DNA of 64,000 bases from Massilia polaris (GTDB lineage Bacteria; Pseudomonadota; Gammaproteobacteria; Burkholderiales; Burkholderiaceae_D). The stretch lies in assembly GCF_012927275.1 (NCBI RefSeq), contig NZ_JABBGG010000006.1, positions 248,001 to 312,000 of the forward strand, in the 5' to 3' direction. The translations under genes were made by a program, and so were the position numbers. Positions 9,534 through 18,853 of this stretch are shown one piece after another (within the stretch, counting starts at the first letter, position 1; every line of letters begins with the position of its first letter). The notes beneath the pieces are model-generated. The model saw only the letters and a list, made by a program, of their open reading frames with translations, did no database searches and had not been told where the DNA came from.

Positions 9534-11825
9534 CTAGGGTTCGATGACCGGTTCGGCGACGATCTCATAGCGATCCCGGCCCGCGCGTTTCGCCGTGTAC
9601 ATGGCGCCGTCCGCCTGCCGGATGATCTCGTCGGCGCTCATGCCGCGCCGGTAGAATGCCACGCCGATGCTGGTGCTTACCGATAAGCCCAACCTGCCCA
9701 CCTGGAACGGCGGGTGCATCGCAGCGACCAGTTTGCCGGCGACGCGTTCCGCTGCGGAACGGTCGCTGATATCGTCCAGCAGCAGCGCAAACTCGTCGCC
9801 GCCGAGGCGGGCAACGACGTCCATGTCGCGTACCGTGGCCTTGATACGCGCAGAGAACGCCGTCAGCAAAGCATCGCCGACGTCATGCCCATAGGTATCG
9901 TTCACGCTCTTGAAGCGATCAATATCGAAATACATCAGCGCGAACTGGCCGCCCTTGCGCTTGATGCGCGCAATCGCTTGCTCGAGGTGATCGTAGAAAA
10001 ATGTCCGGTTCGCCAGTTTGGTCAGTCCGTCGTAATGCGCCAATTCGCGCAGCTGGCTTTCCATCTGCTTGCGCAGCGTAATGTCCTCATACAGTCCAAG
10101 CAATGCGACCGTTTCGCCATCGATATTGCTTAGCGGAATTTTGCTCGTGCGCAGCCAGACGACGCTTCCATCGGCGCGGTTTTGCTGTTCTTCGTAGTTG
10201 ACCTTGGCCTTGCCGGTCGCGAGCGTCGCCGCGTCCTCGGTCCGAGACGAGTCGGCACTGGCGTGCCAAGCCAGGTCGAAATCGCTCTTGCCGATGATCT
10301 GCTCCGGTTGCTCCAGCCCGGCGTCGTCACAAAACGCCTTATTGCAACCGAGATAATCCAGCTTGGTATTCTTCCAAAACACGCGTTGCGGAATATGGTC
10401 AATTACCAGCTGCAGCATTTGCTTCGATTCCTTGAGTTCCCATGCGCGCTCGCGCTGTGCGGTGATGTTTTCCGCGATCCCCACCACGTGGGCGACCCGG
10501 TCGTTCGTCTTCATCGGGATCATGATGACGCTCAGCTGAATCTCGTGGCCCTTGCCGTCGATAATCGCCGAGTCGTAGGTGACAGAATTGCCGCTCAGCG
10601 CTTGCTCGAATTGCTCGCGCGACATGTCTTGCTTGGCGGGGATGATGAGTTGCTCGATCGACTTTCCGATCAGTTCCTCCCTGCTCATCTTGAACTCGAT
10701 GAGGGCGCGTGCGTTGGCGTTGATGAAGCGCCGTTGCCGGTCGAGCAGATAGACGGCCGACGGGTGGCTTTCGAACACTTCATCGAAGCGCAGCGTTTGT
10801 TTGTAGCTGCCCAGCCTGGCCCGGTTGCGGCGAAGCCAGGCCGCCATTGCCCACGCCAGGGTTAGCGACGCGCCCAGCCCGCCCACCAGGATCACGTTGC
10901 CCATCGAACTCTCGTAACGCGCAAAATACTGCGGCCTGGGATAGAAGAACAATTGCCAATGCCGGCCGCCGAAGATCACCGACGCGCGATGCGCGACACC
11001 GAAAGCGCGTTCGCCCGACGCGCGCGGCACGCGCTCGCCACTCTTGTACAGGACACTCGCACCATCCACGATGTCGAGGTCGAATTCTGAGCGGAACGCG
11101 TCGCCCAGCGCCCGTTCAATCATGGCCGGCACGTGGTAGATGGAGAACACGAAACCGCGCAGCGCGACACGCCGCTCTTCGACGGTGCTTGAAGGCAATG
11201 CCCGGTCGTAGATCGGCGTGAACGCCATGATGATTGGCACCATACCCGGCGCCGTCACGTAGTGGTGCTGCTCGGTGGCAATGGTCTGGCCCGAGTCGCG
11301 CGCCTGCTGCATCGCCGTCCAGCGCTGGGGGATACCGGAAAAGTCGAGTCCGCGAATGCCCAGCGAGCGTTTGTCGCGCGGCGCGGCGTACAGGTTGGGA
11401 AAGGCGAAGTCCGGATCGGTGCCCGAACCTTTTATCGCGAAGCCCGGCGCCTCGGCCTGCACACTGGCTTCAAATGACTGCGCCGCGGCACGCGGCACGC
11501 GGGGTATGTAGCCGATGTAGCGCAAGCCGGGATGATCTGTCAGTGCGTCGACAGTGGCGAGGTAGGTGTCGTAGTCCTTCAGGTTGGTCGGGCCGGATGC
11601 GGCGATGAACCCGCCGAACCCCCTGGTGAGATGCAGGTAGGCGTCCACGCCATGCTGCAGCGCCAGTACCGATTCGGTCGCATCGGCCTTCGCATGGATG
11701 GCGATGCGTTCGCGTTGCGTCCGTTGCTGCGCCAGGAAGGCGAGCAGCGTGACGACGCACGATATGATCAGCAGCAGGGAGACCGGGGCGTTTTCGCGAA
11801 CCCGTGAGCGGGTGGATCGTGGCAT
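9534..11825 (-). CDS. membrane-bound diguanylate cyclase (CHASE-PAS-PAS-GGDEF)
   Basis: Predicted to make cyclic di-GMP in response to a periplasmic ligand. The 763-aa protein has an N-terminal transmembrane helix (about 15-32), a periplasmic CHASE domain (about 45-280, with RYIGYIPRVP and GLDFSG), and a second helix near 300-320. Two PAS domains follow (about 335-460 and 465-590), then a C-terminal GGDEF domain. The active-site motif GGDEF is intact, and the RxxD inhibitory I-site (RDMD) sits five residues before it, so product inhibition is expected. No EAL domain is present. The ORF could extend to 11927, but ATG 11825 places the membrane helix at a normal position. c-di-GMP output might affect the polysaccharide locus nearby. 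Confidence 0.93.
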   Translation of the reverse strand: MPRSTRSRVRENAPVSLLLIISCVVTLLAFLAQQRTQRERIAIHAKADATESVLALQHGVDAYLHLTRGFGGFIAASGPTNLKDYDTYLATVDALTDHPGLRYIGYIPRVPRAAAQSFEASVQAEAPGFAIKGSGTDPDFAFPNLYAAPRDKRSLGIRGLDFSGIPQRWTAMQQARDSGQTIATEQHHYVTAPGMVPIIMAFTPIYDRALPSSTVEERRVALRGFVFSIYHVPAMIERALGDAFRSEFDLDIVDGASVLYKSGERVPRASGERAFGVAHRASVIFGGRHWQLFFYPRPQYFARYESSMGNVILVGGLGASLTLAWAMAAWLRRNRARLGSYKQTLRFDEVFESHPSAVYLLDRQRRFINANARALIEFKMSREELIGKSIEQLIIPAKQDMSREQFEQALSGNSVTYDSAIIDGKGHEIQLSVIMIPMKTNDRVAHVVGIAENITAQRERAWELKESKQMLQLVIDHIPQRVFWKNTKLDYLGCNKAFCDDAGLEQPEQIIGKSDFDLAWHASADSSRTEDAATLATGKAKVNYEEQQNRADGSVVWLRTSKIPLSNIDGETVALLGLYEDITLRKQMESQLRELAHYDGLTKLANRTFFYDHLEQAIARIKRKGGQFALMYFDIDRFKSVNDTYGHDVGDALLTAFSARIKATVRDMDVVARLGGDEFALLLDDISDRSAAERVAGKLVAAMHPPFQVGRLGLSVSTSIGVAFYRRGMSADEIIRQADGAMYTAKRAGRDRYEIVAEPVIEP

Positions 11826-11959
11826 CTGGAAGCCCGTAAGGGTGAAATACCTCACCGTTTCATCTACTTCTCCGCTCCAGCCAATCCGCGGTGCTGCGTG
11901 TACTGGACCCGGCTGAGCCAGGACCAATATAGCATGCAGCCTTGCGAGGGCTCCGTTCG

Positions 11960-12802
11960 CTAACGCAAGGCGCTCGCGCCGGCCGCGGCGCGCAGCTGGT
12001 CCAGCTTGGCCTCCAGCGAAGCCGCCGATACCGGGCCGACGTGCGCATCGACCAGGCGTCCGCCGGCGTCGTAGAAGAGTGTCGTCGGCATGCCGGAAGA
12101 GCCGACCGCGCGGCCCGTCGCGCCCGACTGGTCGAGCAGGACATTGTCGAGCGCCAGCGAACCGCCACGCAGGTAGTCAAGCACAGTACCGGCTTCTTCG
12201 CGCTGGTTCGCGAACACGAAGGTGATGCCGCGCTCGCGCTGCTGCGCCGCCGCCAGCACCGGCATCTCGCGCCGGCATGGCGGGCACCATGTCGCCCACA
12301 GGTTCACCACCATCGGGCGGCCCCGGGACAGCTCCGGCAACACCACCGCTTGTCCGTCCAGCGTCGCCAGTGTCACCTGGGGCACGGCCTTTTCTTCGCT
12401 CATGCCGAGCATCGCCGGCGCCCCCGACATGAACCACGCGAACGCGCCGGCGAGGACCCCCGCGACCAGCGGATTGCGCAGCGCATTGTGGCGGTAAGCG
12501 CGAAAGCCGCCGTATCCAAGTGCCGCGCCGATGCCGGCAAGCGGCGCGAAGCCGCCGTCGCGAATGTCGATGATGGACAGGGGCGACTCGCGGTAAAGTT
12601 CGAACCAGCTCGCGACGAAGGCGATGCGCGCGGCGATCAGGCCGATCACCAGCATATCGACCAGCAGGCCGCCGATGCGGACCTTGTCGCGCCGTCCGAC
12701 CCAATGACCGACGGCGGTCGCAATGACTAAACTGCTTAGCAGGAAGAGGTGGCTCGCCTGGATGCTGAGCGGGCCGAGGTTAAAGTTCATCATGGCAGGC
12801 AT
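11960..12802 (-). CDS. TlpA-like thioredoxin fused to a polytopic membrane domain
   Basis: A 280-aa protein whose first ~130 residues are hydrophobic with several transmembrane helices. The stretch RIAFVASWFELYRESPLSIIDIRDGG resembles the prolipoprotein diacylglyceryl transferase (Lgt) fold. It is followed by a TlpA/ResA-type thioredoxin domain with an intact WCPPC redox centre (Cys173, Cys176) and a cis-Pro region SGMPTTLFYD. The thioredoxin domain should face the periplasm and reduce or exchange disulfides. Start choice is uncertain among ATGs at 12802, 12793 and 12790; none has a good Shine-Dalgarno. It is divergent from the nitroreductase-like gene, and the two share a ~100-base promoter region. 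Confidence 0.82.
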   Translation of the reverse strand: MPAMMNFNLGPLSIQASHLFLLSSLVIATAVGHWVGRRDKVRIGGLLVDMLVIGLIAARIAFVASWFELYRESPLSIIDIRDGGFAPLAGIGAALGYGGFRAYRHNALRNPLVAGVLAGAFAWFMSGAPAMLGMSEEKAVPQVTLATLDGQAVVLPELSRGRPMVVNLWATWCPPCRREMPVLAAAQQRERGITFVFANQREEAGTVLDYLRGGSLALDNVLLDQSGATGRAVGSSGMPTTLFYDAGGRLVDAHVGPVSAASLEAKLDQLRAAAGASALR

Positions 12803-12903
12803 CGTCGAATTGAAAGGTCTATTGTGACAGGCCGCGCAGCGCACGAGGGCGCAGCAGGAACCGCGATAGAATCCGATACGTCGCCTCTCGCCGGTGCCTG
12901 CCG

Positions 12904-14718
12904 ATGCCAAAGCTTGCCTGGGTCCTGATTCCGCTTGCGGCCTACGCCGCAATCCTCGCCGTGCTGGCCTGGCGCGGACGCGCGCCTGCGCGCCTTGCGC
13001 TGAATGTCCAAACCAGCCTGCTGTTGCTGGCCTACCTGCTGGCAACCGCGGGCCTCGGGATCTTCTGGGTCGCCAACCAGCAGCTGCCGGTGTTCGACTG
13101 GCACTACCTGTTCGGCTACGCGACGCTGGCGCTGATGTCGGTCCATCTTGTATTCAACCTGCCGATTGTGCTGCGCTGGTTCGCGCGCAAGCAGCCGAAA
13201 CCCCAGCCGGCGAAGCCCGGCGGGCCACGGCTGGTGCTCCAGGCGACGGCCCTGGCGGCGGCATTCGGCGTGGCGTACTTTGTCGGAACACGCCAGGCCG
13301 GCGATGCGCTGCCGGCCGTCGGCCCTGGCGACATGCCCGCACCGGTGCAGGCGGTGATCCAGTATCACGCGTTTTCGTCGGCCTCGCGCGGCGGCGTTTT
13401 CAAGCGGGCGCCCGGCGTTGAATGGGGATCGCCGCCACCGGTATTCAAGCGATATGGCGGCGTGAAGACGATTGCGCTCGCACGCGGCGCCACTGGCGGC
13501 GCCGTTCTTGGCGAGATGCTGCGCGCGCCCGCCGGCGGGCAAGGGCGGCTCGGCCTCGCCGCCCTGGGCGAGCTGCTGTACCTCTCATCGGGCATCACAC
13601 AGCGGCGCGGAGGCAACGCGCTGCGTGCGGCGCCGTCGTCCGGCGCGCTGTTCCCCAGCGAGCTGTATGTGGCCGCACGTTCGATGGAAGGACTGGCGCC
13701 GGGCCTGTATCACTACGATCCCGAGCACCATCGGCTCGATGTCCTCGGGCCGCTCCCGGTCACGCTTGGCGCAAGCGCAGCAGACCGCGCTGACGCGGCC
13801 ATCGTACTGAGTTCGATCTTCCGCCGCACTGGCTACAAGTACCACAACCGCGCCTACCGTTACGCCGCTGCCGACGCCGGCCACCTGCTCGAGAACGTAC
13901 GTCTCGCCGCGCACGGCGCGGGCATGCACGCCCAGCTGCTGCCGGCGTTCGACGACGACGCGGCCGCGCGCGCCATCGCCGCCGATGGCGTGGAGGAGGG
14001 CGTGCTGGCGCTGGTCGCCTTGAACCGGAAAACGAACGACCGACTGGCGCCGGAGCGCTTTACGGCCGTCGGCGACCTGCGCGCGTCGGCGATCGGCGTC
14101 ACTGGCCTGGTCCAGCGCGCGACATCGCTGCGGCACCACGCGCAAGCCATTGCCGAAATCGTTTCCTTGCCTGCGCCCGAACCGGCCAGCCGCGGCCTGC
14201 ACGAGACCATCGTCAACCGCCGCAGCGAGCGCCGCTTCGGCGGCGAGGCCATGCCGCTCGCGGCCTTGTCGTCGCTGCTTGCCGATGCGGCGCAGCCTGT
14301 GCAGCTGTCCGACGCGGTGACGCTCAATATCGTGGTCAACCGGGTGGCCGGCCTGCCGCGTGGGATTTACCGCTACCTGCCGGGCCATGCGCTGCAACGG
14401 GTGCGCAGCGGCGACTTCCAGGCCGCGGCCCAGTCGGCCGCGCTGTCGCAGGATGTCATCGGCGATGCTGCCGCGGTCCTGATCCTGTCGGCCGACCGCG
14501 ACCAGGTCCTCGCACAGGGCGCGCGCGGCTACCGACACGTATTGATCGAGGCCGGGCTGGTGGGCGAACGCTGGCTGCTCGGCGCCACCGCGCGCGGCCT
14601 GGCTGGCTGCCCGGTAGGCGCGTTTTACGATGACGAGGCTGCCGCCTTGCTCGGCGCCGATCCCCAGCGGCATTGGGTGCTTCACTTTGCGGCAGTCGGG
14701 CCGCGCGCTCCCCCTTGA
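12904..14718 (+). CDS. membrane-anchored tandem SagB/nitroreductase-family oxidoreductase
   Basis: A 604-aa protein with about four N-terminal transmembrane helices (residues 4-24, 35-58, 63-92, 104-124). The third carries two His residues (FDWHYLFGY and MSVHLVFN). Two nitroreductase-like domains follow, at about 150-410 and 415-600, arranged as in SagB/ThcOx dehydrogenases, which use FMN. Recognisable pieces are LLYLSSGITQRRG, RAAPSSGALFPSELYV, HYDPEHHRLD, IVNRRSERRFGG and the closing LGATARGLAGCPVGAF. In RiPP clusters SagB oxidises azolines, but no YcaO cyclodehydratase or precursor peptide is seen nearby. The substrate is therefore unknown. It is divergent from the TlpA-like gene. Confidence 0.8.
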   Translation: MPKLAWVLIPLAAYAAILAVLAWRGRAPARLALNVQTSLLLLAYLLATAGLGIFWVANQQLPVFDWHYLFGYATLALMSVHLVFNLPIVLRWFARKQPKPQPAKPGGPRLVLQATALAAAFGVAYFVGTRQAGDALPAVGPGDMPAPVQAVIQYHAFSSASRGGVFKRAPGVEWGSPPPVFKRYGGVKTIALARGATGGAVLGEMLRAPAGGQGRLGLAALGELLYLSSGITQRRGGNALRAAPSSGALFPSELYVAARSMEGLAPGLYHYDPEHHRLDVLGPLPVTLGASAADRADAAIVLSSIFRRTGYKYHNRAYRYAAADAGHLLENVRLAAHGAGMHAQLLPAFDDDAAARAIAADGVEEGVLALVALNRKTNDRLAPERFTAVGDLRASAIGVTGLVQRATSLRHHAQAIAEIVSLPAPEPASRGLHETIVNRRSERRFGGEAMPLAALSSLLADAAQPVQLSDAVTLNIVVNRVAGLPRGIYRYLPGHALQRVRSGDFQAAAQSAALSQDVIGDAAAVLILSADRDQVLAQGARGYRHVLIEAGLVGERWLLGATARGLAGCPVGAFYDDEAAALLGADPQRHWVLHFAAVGPRAPP

Positions 14719-14778
14719 AGCCCGGGCAATTGCGCCTTCTCAAGTAAGGCCGGGCCGCCACCCCGTACGCTAATCGGG

Positions 14779-15927
14779 ATGGGCCAGCCTCGCATTCTTC
14801 ACATCAGCAACGATTTCTTGTGGACCAAAGTTCACAAGAATTTGTACACCCAGCTGGACCGGCTCGGCGTGCAGCAGGACATCTTCACGCCACTGCGCAA
14901 GCACTCCGATCCCGCCAACAACCGGATCGACTTCACGGTGGCGGGTTCCGCGCTGCGGTTCTCCGGCGTGCTCAGCGGATATCACCGCGTCTTGTTCAAG
15001 CAAAAGATCTGCAAGCTGTACCGGGACCTCGACGCCTTCGGCATTGCCGGTCAATGCGATCTCGTCCATGCCACGACCCTGTTCAGCGATGGGGCGCTGG
15101 CGTACGAACTGTTCAGGAAATACGGCAAGCCTTACGTCGTGGCGGTCCGCAACACCGACATCAACATGTTCCTGAAATACAAACCGCACCTGGTTTTCCT
15201 CGCGCGCAAGATACTCGACAGCGCGCAGCGACTGGTCTTTATCAGCCAATCCAATTTCGACAATTTCTTCAAGCACCCGCTGGTCGCCATGTTCGCCGGA
15301 CCTTACCGGGCGAAGGCCGTGGTCATCAACAACGGCATCGCCCAGCTCTGGCTGGAGAACCTGCATGTCCGCAAGCGCCCATCGGCCAGCCATATCCTGT
15401 TTATCGGGCGCTTCGACCGCAACAAGAATGCCGTGCGCCTGATCGAGGCCTTCCTGGCGCTGCGCCAGTTGCGTCCTGGAATAAGGCTGAGCCTGGTTGG
15501 CAGTGCGGGTTCGCGCCTGGACAAGGTGCGACGGCTGGCCGCACGCCATGCCGGGTGCATCACCTTTTATGGCCCGGTGGCGCCCGGCCCCGAATTGCTG
15601 CAGATCTGCCGCGCCTGCGACATATTTGCCATGGTGTCGCACCACGAAACGTTTGGGCTGGTCTATGTCGAAGCGCTGTCGCAGGGTTTGCCAGTGCTGT
15701 TCAGCAAAGGACAGGGGATCGACGGCACCTTCACGGGGAACGTCGGCCTGCCGGTGGATCCGTCGTCGGTGCAGGACATCGGGCGCGGGCTGGAACGAAT
15801 GATCGACAACTATCCATCGTTCGATCTCAGCCAGATAGGGTTCGAGCGTTTTGGCTGGGAAAGCATCGCCGCACGGTACCTGGAAATGTATCGCGCGATA
15901 CTATCGTCCGCGCCGGCTTTTCGTTAA
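14779..15927 (+). CDS. glycosyltransferase, GT4-like (GT-B fold)
   Basis: A 382-aa cytosolic glycosyltransferase. The C-terminal half carries the donor-binding Rossmann domain: HILFIGRFDRNKNAVRLIEAF, LVGSAGSRLDKV and the EX7E-type motif ETFGLVYVEALSQGLPV, typical of GT4 retaining enzymes. The N-terminal half (LHISNDFLWTKVHKNLYTQLDRLGV) would bind the acceptor. It stands alone on the + strand just before the polysaccharide export genes and probably adds a sugar to that polymer or a related glycan. Donor and acceptor cannot be told from the sequence. Confidence 0.88.
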   Translation: MGQPRILHISNDFLWTKVHKNLYTQLDRLGVQQDIFTPLRKHSDPANNRIDFTVAGSALRFSGVLSGYHRVLFKQKICKLYRDLDAFGIAGQCDLVHATTLFSDGALAYELFRKYGKPYVVAVRNTDINMFLKYKPHLVFLARKILDSAQRLVFISQSNFDNFFKHPLVAMFAGPYRAKAVVINNGIAQLWLENLHVRKRPSASHILFIGRFDRNKNAVRLIEAFLALRQLRPGIRLSLVGSAGSRLDKVRRLAARHAGCITFYGPVAPGPELLQICRACDIFAMVSHHETFGLVYVEALSQGLPVLFSKGQGIDGTFTGNVGLPVDPSSVQDIGRGLERMIDNYPSFDLSQIGFERFGWESIAARYLEMYRAILSSAPAFR

Positions 15928-16030
15928 AATTCTGACATGGTGCGAACTCGACAGTTTCCAACCAACTCTTGCGTGAGGCAGTCATGGCTTTGGCCGGTAG
16001 TCAACCAGGCGTTCCCATCGTGCCGGCTCC

Positions 16031-17527
16031 ATGTTCCGGGCGGGCACGATAGCGCCCGCAGCGGCCGCGCCGTCGCACGACGCCGGCAACCGCCGACTCG
16101 TCGCCGGACTGCTGGTCTCGCTGCTGCTGCACGCCCTTATTTTGTCGCTCCAGTTCGGCGTGCCAGGCATGGCGCTGCAAGGGGCGCGCTCCGCAATCGA
16201 TGTCACGCTGGCACCTATGCTGCCACCGGTCACGCAGCCGCAGTCCGAGCCTGTCGCCGCCGATCCCGTTCCGCCTGGGCCGCCGGCACCCGTTACGGGC
16301 ATGCGCCTGGTCGATCCGGTCGCAAGGCCCGCACCGCCCCCGCCGCTGCATCCAGCGATGGTCCGGAAAGACAAGCCGCGCAAGGCTCGCCGCATCAGCA
16401 CGCCGCTACCCCAGCCCGAAGCAGATGCGCCCGTGCGCGTGATCGCACAGGCCAGCAATCCGGCCAGCGACTTCGTGGTTCCGCTGCCGCAGCCGGAAGA
16501 ATCCGTACAGAAGACGATCGACCCCGCCGAGGCCCAGCGTGGCAGCGACGATGTCGCCGAAGTGCGGCAAGACGAGGCGCCGCTGCCGGAACTGGCGCAG
16601 CCATTGCTCGCCCAGCGCGAGGCGGAGGCGCAGTTGCAGAAGGCGGCCGACGAGGAACGTATTGCTGCGGTTGCGGCACGCGATGCCCTCGCGCAGCAGC
16701 GCCAGGCACAGGAAAATGCTAAGCAGCAGGAGTTGGCGGAACGGCTTTTCCATCAGCGCCGCGCCCAGGAGCTGGCGGAACGGCAGAAGTCGGAGGAACT
16801 GCTTGCCCAGCAGCGCCGTCAGCAGGAACTTAGCGAACGCAAGAAGCTCGACGAGCAGCTCGCCCGGCAGCGCCTTGCGCAGGAACTGGCTGAGCGCCAA
16901 CGCCAGGAAGAACTGGCGGCGCGGCGGCTCGCGGAGGAGCGCGCCCGCAACGCCCAGGCCCCCGAACGCGGGTTGGCGCAAGCGCGCGCGGCACCGGCCG
17001 GCGATCCGTTCGGCGCCGCCGACGGGCAGGGCGCTGGCGGCGGCAGCAAGGCCGCTGCGGGCAATCACGGCAGTAACCTTGCGAACCGGGTGCGCGAGCT
17101 GAGCAAGGGACTGGACCTGCTGACCGGCGCGCCGCCCGTGCGTCCGCGCGCCGACAGCGAACGCCAGCAGCGCCGCGTGGTGGTCGACAACGCCGAACGC
17201 GACGTACCCTTGCGTATGTATGTGGAAAGCTGGCGCCAGAAAATCGAGCGTAACGGGGGCATGAATTTCCCCAGGCTGATCGGCGAGCGCGCGCGCATCG
17301 ACCCGCTGGTCAGCGTCGCCGTGCGCAGCGACGGCAGCATCGAGGACGTGACCATCGTCCGCTCCAGCGGCCGCCAGGATACCGACGAGGCGGTTCGCCG
17401 CATCGTCCGCCTCAACGCCTTGTATTCAACGTTCCCGCCAAACATCGCGTCGCGTTACGACGTCATCGAGATCCGCCGCATCTGGACTTTCGACCAGGTC
17501 CTGAAGCTGATCGAGGAAGTGCGTTAG
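16031..17527 (+). CDS. TonB-family C-terminal domain protein with long coiled coil
   Basis: A 498-aa protein with one N-terminal transmembrane helix (about 22-42, SLLLHALIL style as in TonB). A Pro-rich stretch follows (about 60-130), then a long Gln/Glu/Arg/Ala-rich coiled coil (about 195-320) made of QELAERQ-type repeats. The C-terminal domain (about 400-498) has MYVESWRQKIERNG, PLVSVAVRSDGSIEDVTIVRSSGR and a final WTFDQ segment, which match TonB/TolA-type periplasmic domains. This is an energy-transducer architecture, but the coiled coil recalls TolA. No exbB/exbD is adjacent. The next gene encodes a Wza-like exporter, so a role in envelope spanning is possible. No better start than ATG 16031 is seen. 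Confidence 0.85.
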   Translation: MFRAGTIAPAAAAPSHDAGNRRLVAGLLVSLLLHALILSLQFGVPGMALQGARSAIDVTLAPMLPPVTQPQSEPVAADPVPPGPPAPVTGMRLVDPVARPAPPPPLHPAMVRKDKPRKARRISTPLPQPEADAPVRVIAQASNPASDFVVPLPQPEESVQKTIDPAEAQRGSDDVAEVRQDEAPLPELAQPLLAQREAEAQLQKAADEERIAAVAARDALAQQRQAQENAKQQELAERLFHQRRAQELAERQKSEELLAQQRRQQELSERKKLDEQLARQRLAQELAERQRQEELAARRLAEERARNAQAPERGLAQARAAPAGDPFGAADGQGAGGGSKAAAGNHGSNLANRVRELSKGLDLLTGAPPVRPRADSERQQRRVVVDNAERDVPLRMYVESWRQKIERNGGMNFPRLIGERARIDPLVSVAVRSDGSIEDVTIVRSSGRQDTDEAVRRIVRLNALYSTFPPNIASRYDVIEIRRIWTFDQVLKLIEEVR

Positions 17528-17710
17528 CCCGTTCCAGCAGCGTTACCGCTTATCCAGGCACATCTCTTCACGGTGCAAATATGCTTAGGCCGCCATTTGA
17601 TATGCGCCAAAGCCGTTGTCATCGCGCTCACTTACTCTGGATCAGACAGGTAACTTGTCGGGAGCATCAGCACGGCCGCGCCCGACAGGCAATGTGAACG
17701 GGTACCAATC

Positions 17711-18832
17711 ATGAAAAATACCGCACGATCCCGATGCAAGCTTTGCGCGGCGCTGCTGCTCGCGCTCGTGCTTACCGGGTGCGCCGCAAGCGGCAGCCGT
17801 ATTGAAATGCCGGACGTCGCCGAGCCGGGCGCACCGGCAGCGGACGCCCCCGCTACCCAGCTCATCACCGAACAGCTGATCGTCACCGAGAAACAGCAGC
17901 GCGAGCAGCGCGCGAACCAGGCGCTGGACCACCTTGTCGTGGCCGATCCGCCGCCTTACAAAATCGGTCCCGGCGACATCCTGTCGATCGTCGTGTGGGA
18001 CCACCCCGAACTCGCGGGACACGGGCTGGTGGCTTCCAGCAGTTCGGCCGAGGCTGGCACAACCTCGACGCCGCCGCAGGGCTTTGTCGTCGATTACGAA
18101 GGCAAGGTGCAGTTCCCGTTTGCCGGGGCGCTCAAGCTGGCCGGGCTGACCGAGGAACAGGCGCGCAACCTGCTGGTCTCGCGGCTGGCGCGCTACATCG
18201 CCCAGCCCAACGTCACGCTGCGCGTGCAGTCGTATCGCAGCAAGCGTATCTATATGGATGGCGAGGTCCGGCTGCCCGGCCTGCAGGCGATCAATGACAT
18301 CCCGATGACCCTGCTCGAAGCCCTGAACCGCGCGGGCGGCTTGCAGCCGACCGCCGACCAGAGCCGCATCGTGCTCGAACGCGACAAGAAACGCTACAAC
18401 CTCGACCTGCGCGAACTGGTTCAGAAGGGCGTCAGTCCCGGCAGCATCCTGCTGCTCAACGGCGACGTCGTGCGCGTGCACTCGCGCGACGAAAGCAAGG
18501 TGTTCGTGTCCGGCGAAGTGGTCACGCCGAAGGCGCTGACGATGCACAACGGGCGCCTCAGCCTCAACGAAGCGCTGGGCGAGTCGGGCGGCATCAGTCC
18601 CATGACCGGCGATGCGCGCCAGGTATTCGTGGTGCGCAAGGCCTTGGACGGCACCCGCGTCTTCCAGCTCGACGCGCGCCAGACGGGGGCGCTGGCGATG
18701 GCCGAAGCCTTCGAGCTGCATCCGAAAGACCTGGTGTACGTCGCCGCCTCGCCGCTGGCCAACTGGCACCGCAATCTATCGTTGTTGTTCCCCGGCGCGC
18801 TGTCGCAGGCGGTCGGCGCCACCCGGCCGTAA
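17711..18832 (+). CDS. Wza-like polysaccharide export outer-membrane lipoprotein
   Basis: A 373-aa outer-membrane polysaccharide exporter of the Wza/GfcE family. It has a lipoprotein signal peptide ending in LTGC (Cys24), a Poly_export domain (PPYKIGPGDILSIVVWDHPEL, DYEGKVQFPFAGALKLAGLT) and SLBB-type beta-grasp domains (MDGEVRLPGLQAIND, VSGEVVTPKALTMHNGRLSLNEAL). The C-terminal amphipathic helix expected to form the outer-membrane pore is represented by the last ~30 residues. It is 21 bases upstream of the Wzc-like kinase gene, its usual operon partner. Confidence 0.93.
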   Translation: MKNTARSRCKLCAALLLALVLTGCAASGSRIEMPDVAEPGAPAADAPATQLITEQLIVTEKQQREQRANQALDHLVVADPPPYKIGPGDILSIVVWDHPELAGHGLVASSSSAEAGTTSTPPQGFVVDYEGKVQFPFAGALKLAGLTEEQARNLLVSRLARYIAQPNVTLRVQSYRSKRIYMDGEVRLPGLQAINDIPMTLLEALNRAGGLQPTADQSRIVLERDKKRYNLDLRELVQKGVSPGSILLLNGDVVRVHSRDESKVFVSGEVVTPKALTMHNGRLSLNEALGESGGISPMTGDARQVFVVRKALDGTRVFQLDARQTGALAMAEAFELHPKDLVYVAASPLANWHRNLSLLFPGALSQAVGATRP

Positions 18833-18853
18833 ATCGCCACGAGGGCAATCCAC

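Noticed and set aside
11826-11927. 34-residue N-terminal extension of the diguanylate cyclase
   Set aside because: It would place a hydrophilic segment before the membrane helix without ribosome-binding support; the ATG at 11825 is better.
12904-14718. RiPP (azole peptide) cluster suggested by the SagB-like gene
   Set aside because: No YcaO, no precursor peptide and no SagC-like gene was found within several kilobases.
15937-16722. Long + strand ORF starting MVRTRQFPTN
   Set aside because: It overlaps the TonB-like gene in another frame, is Arg/Ala-rich in the way of high-GC shadows and has no recognisable domain.
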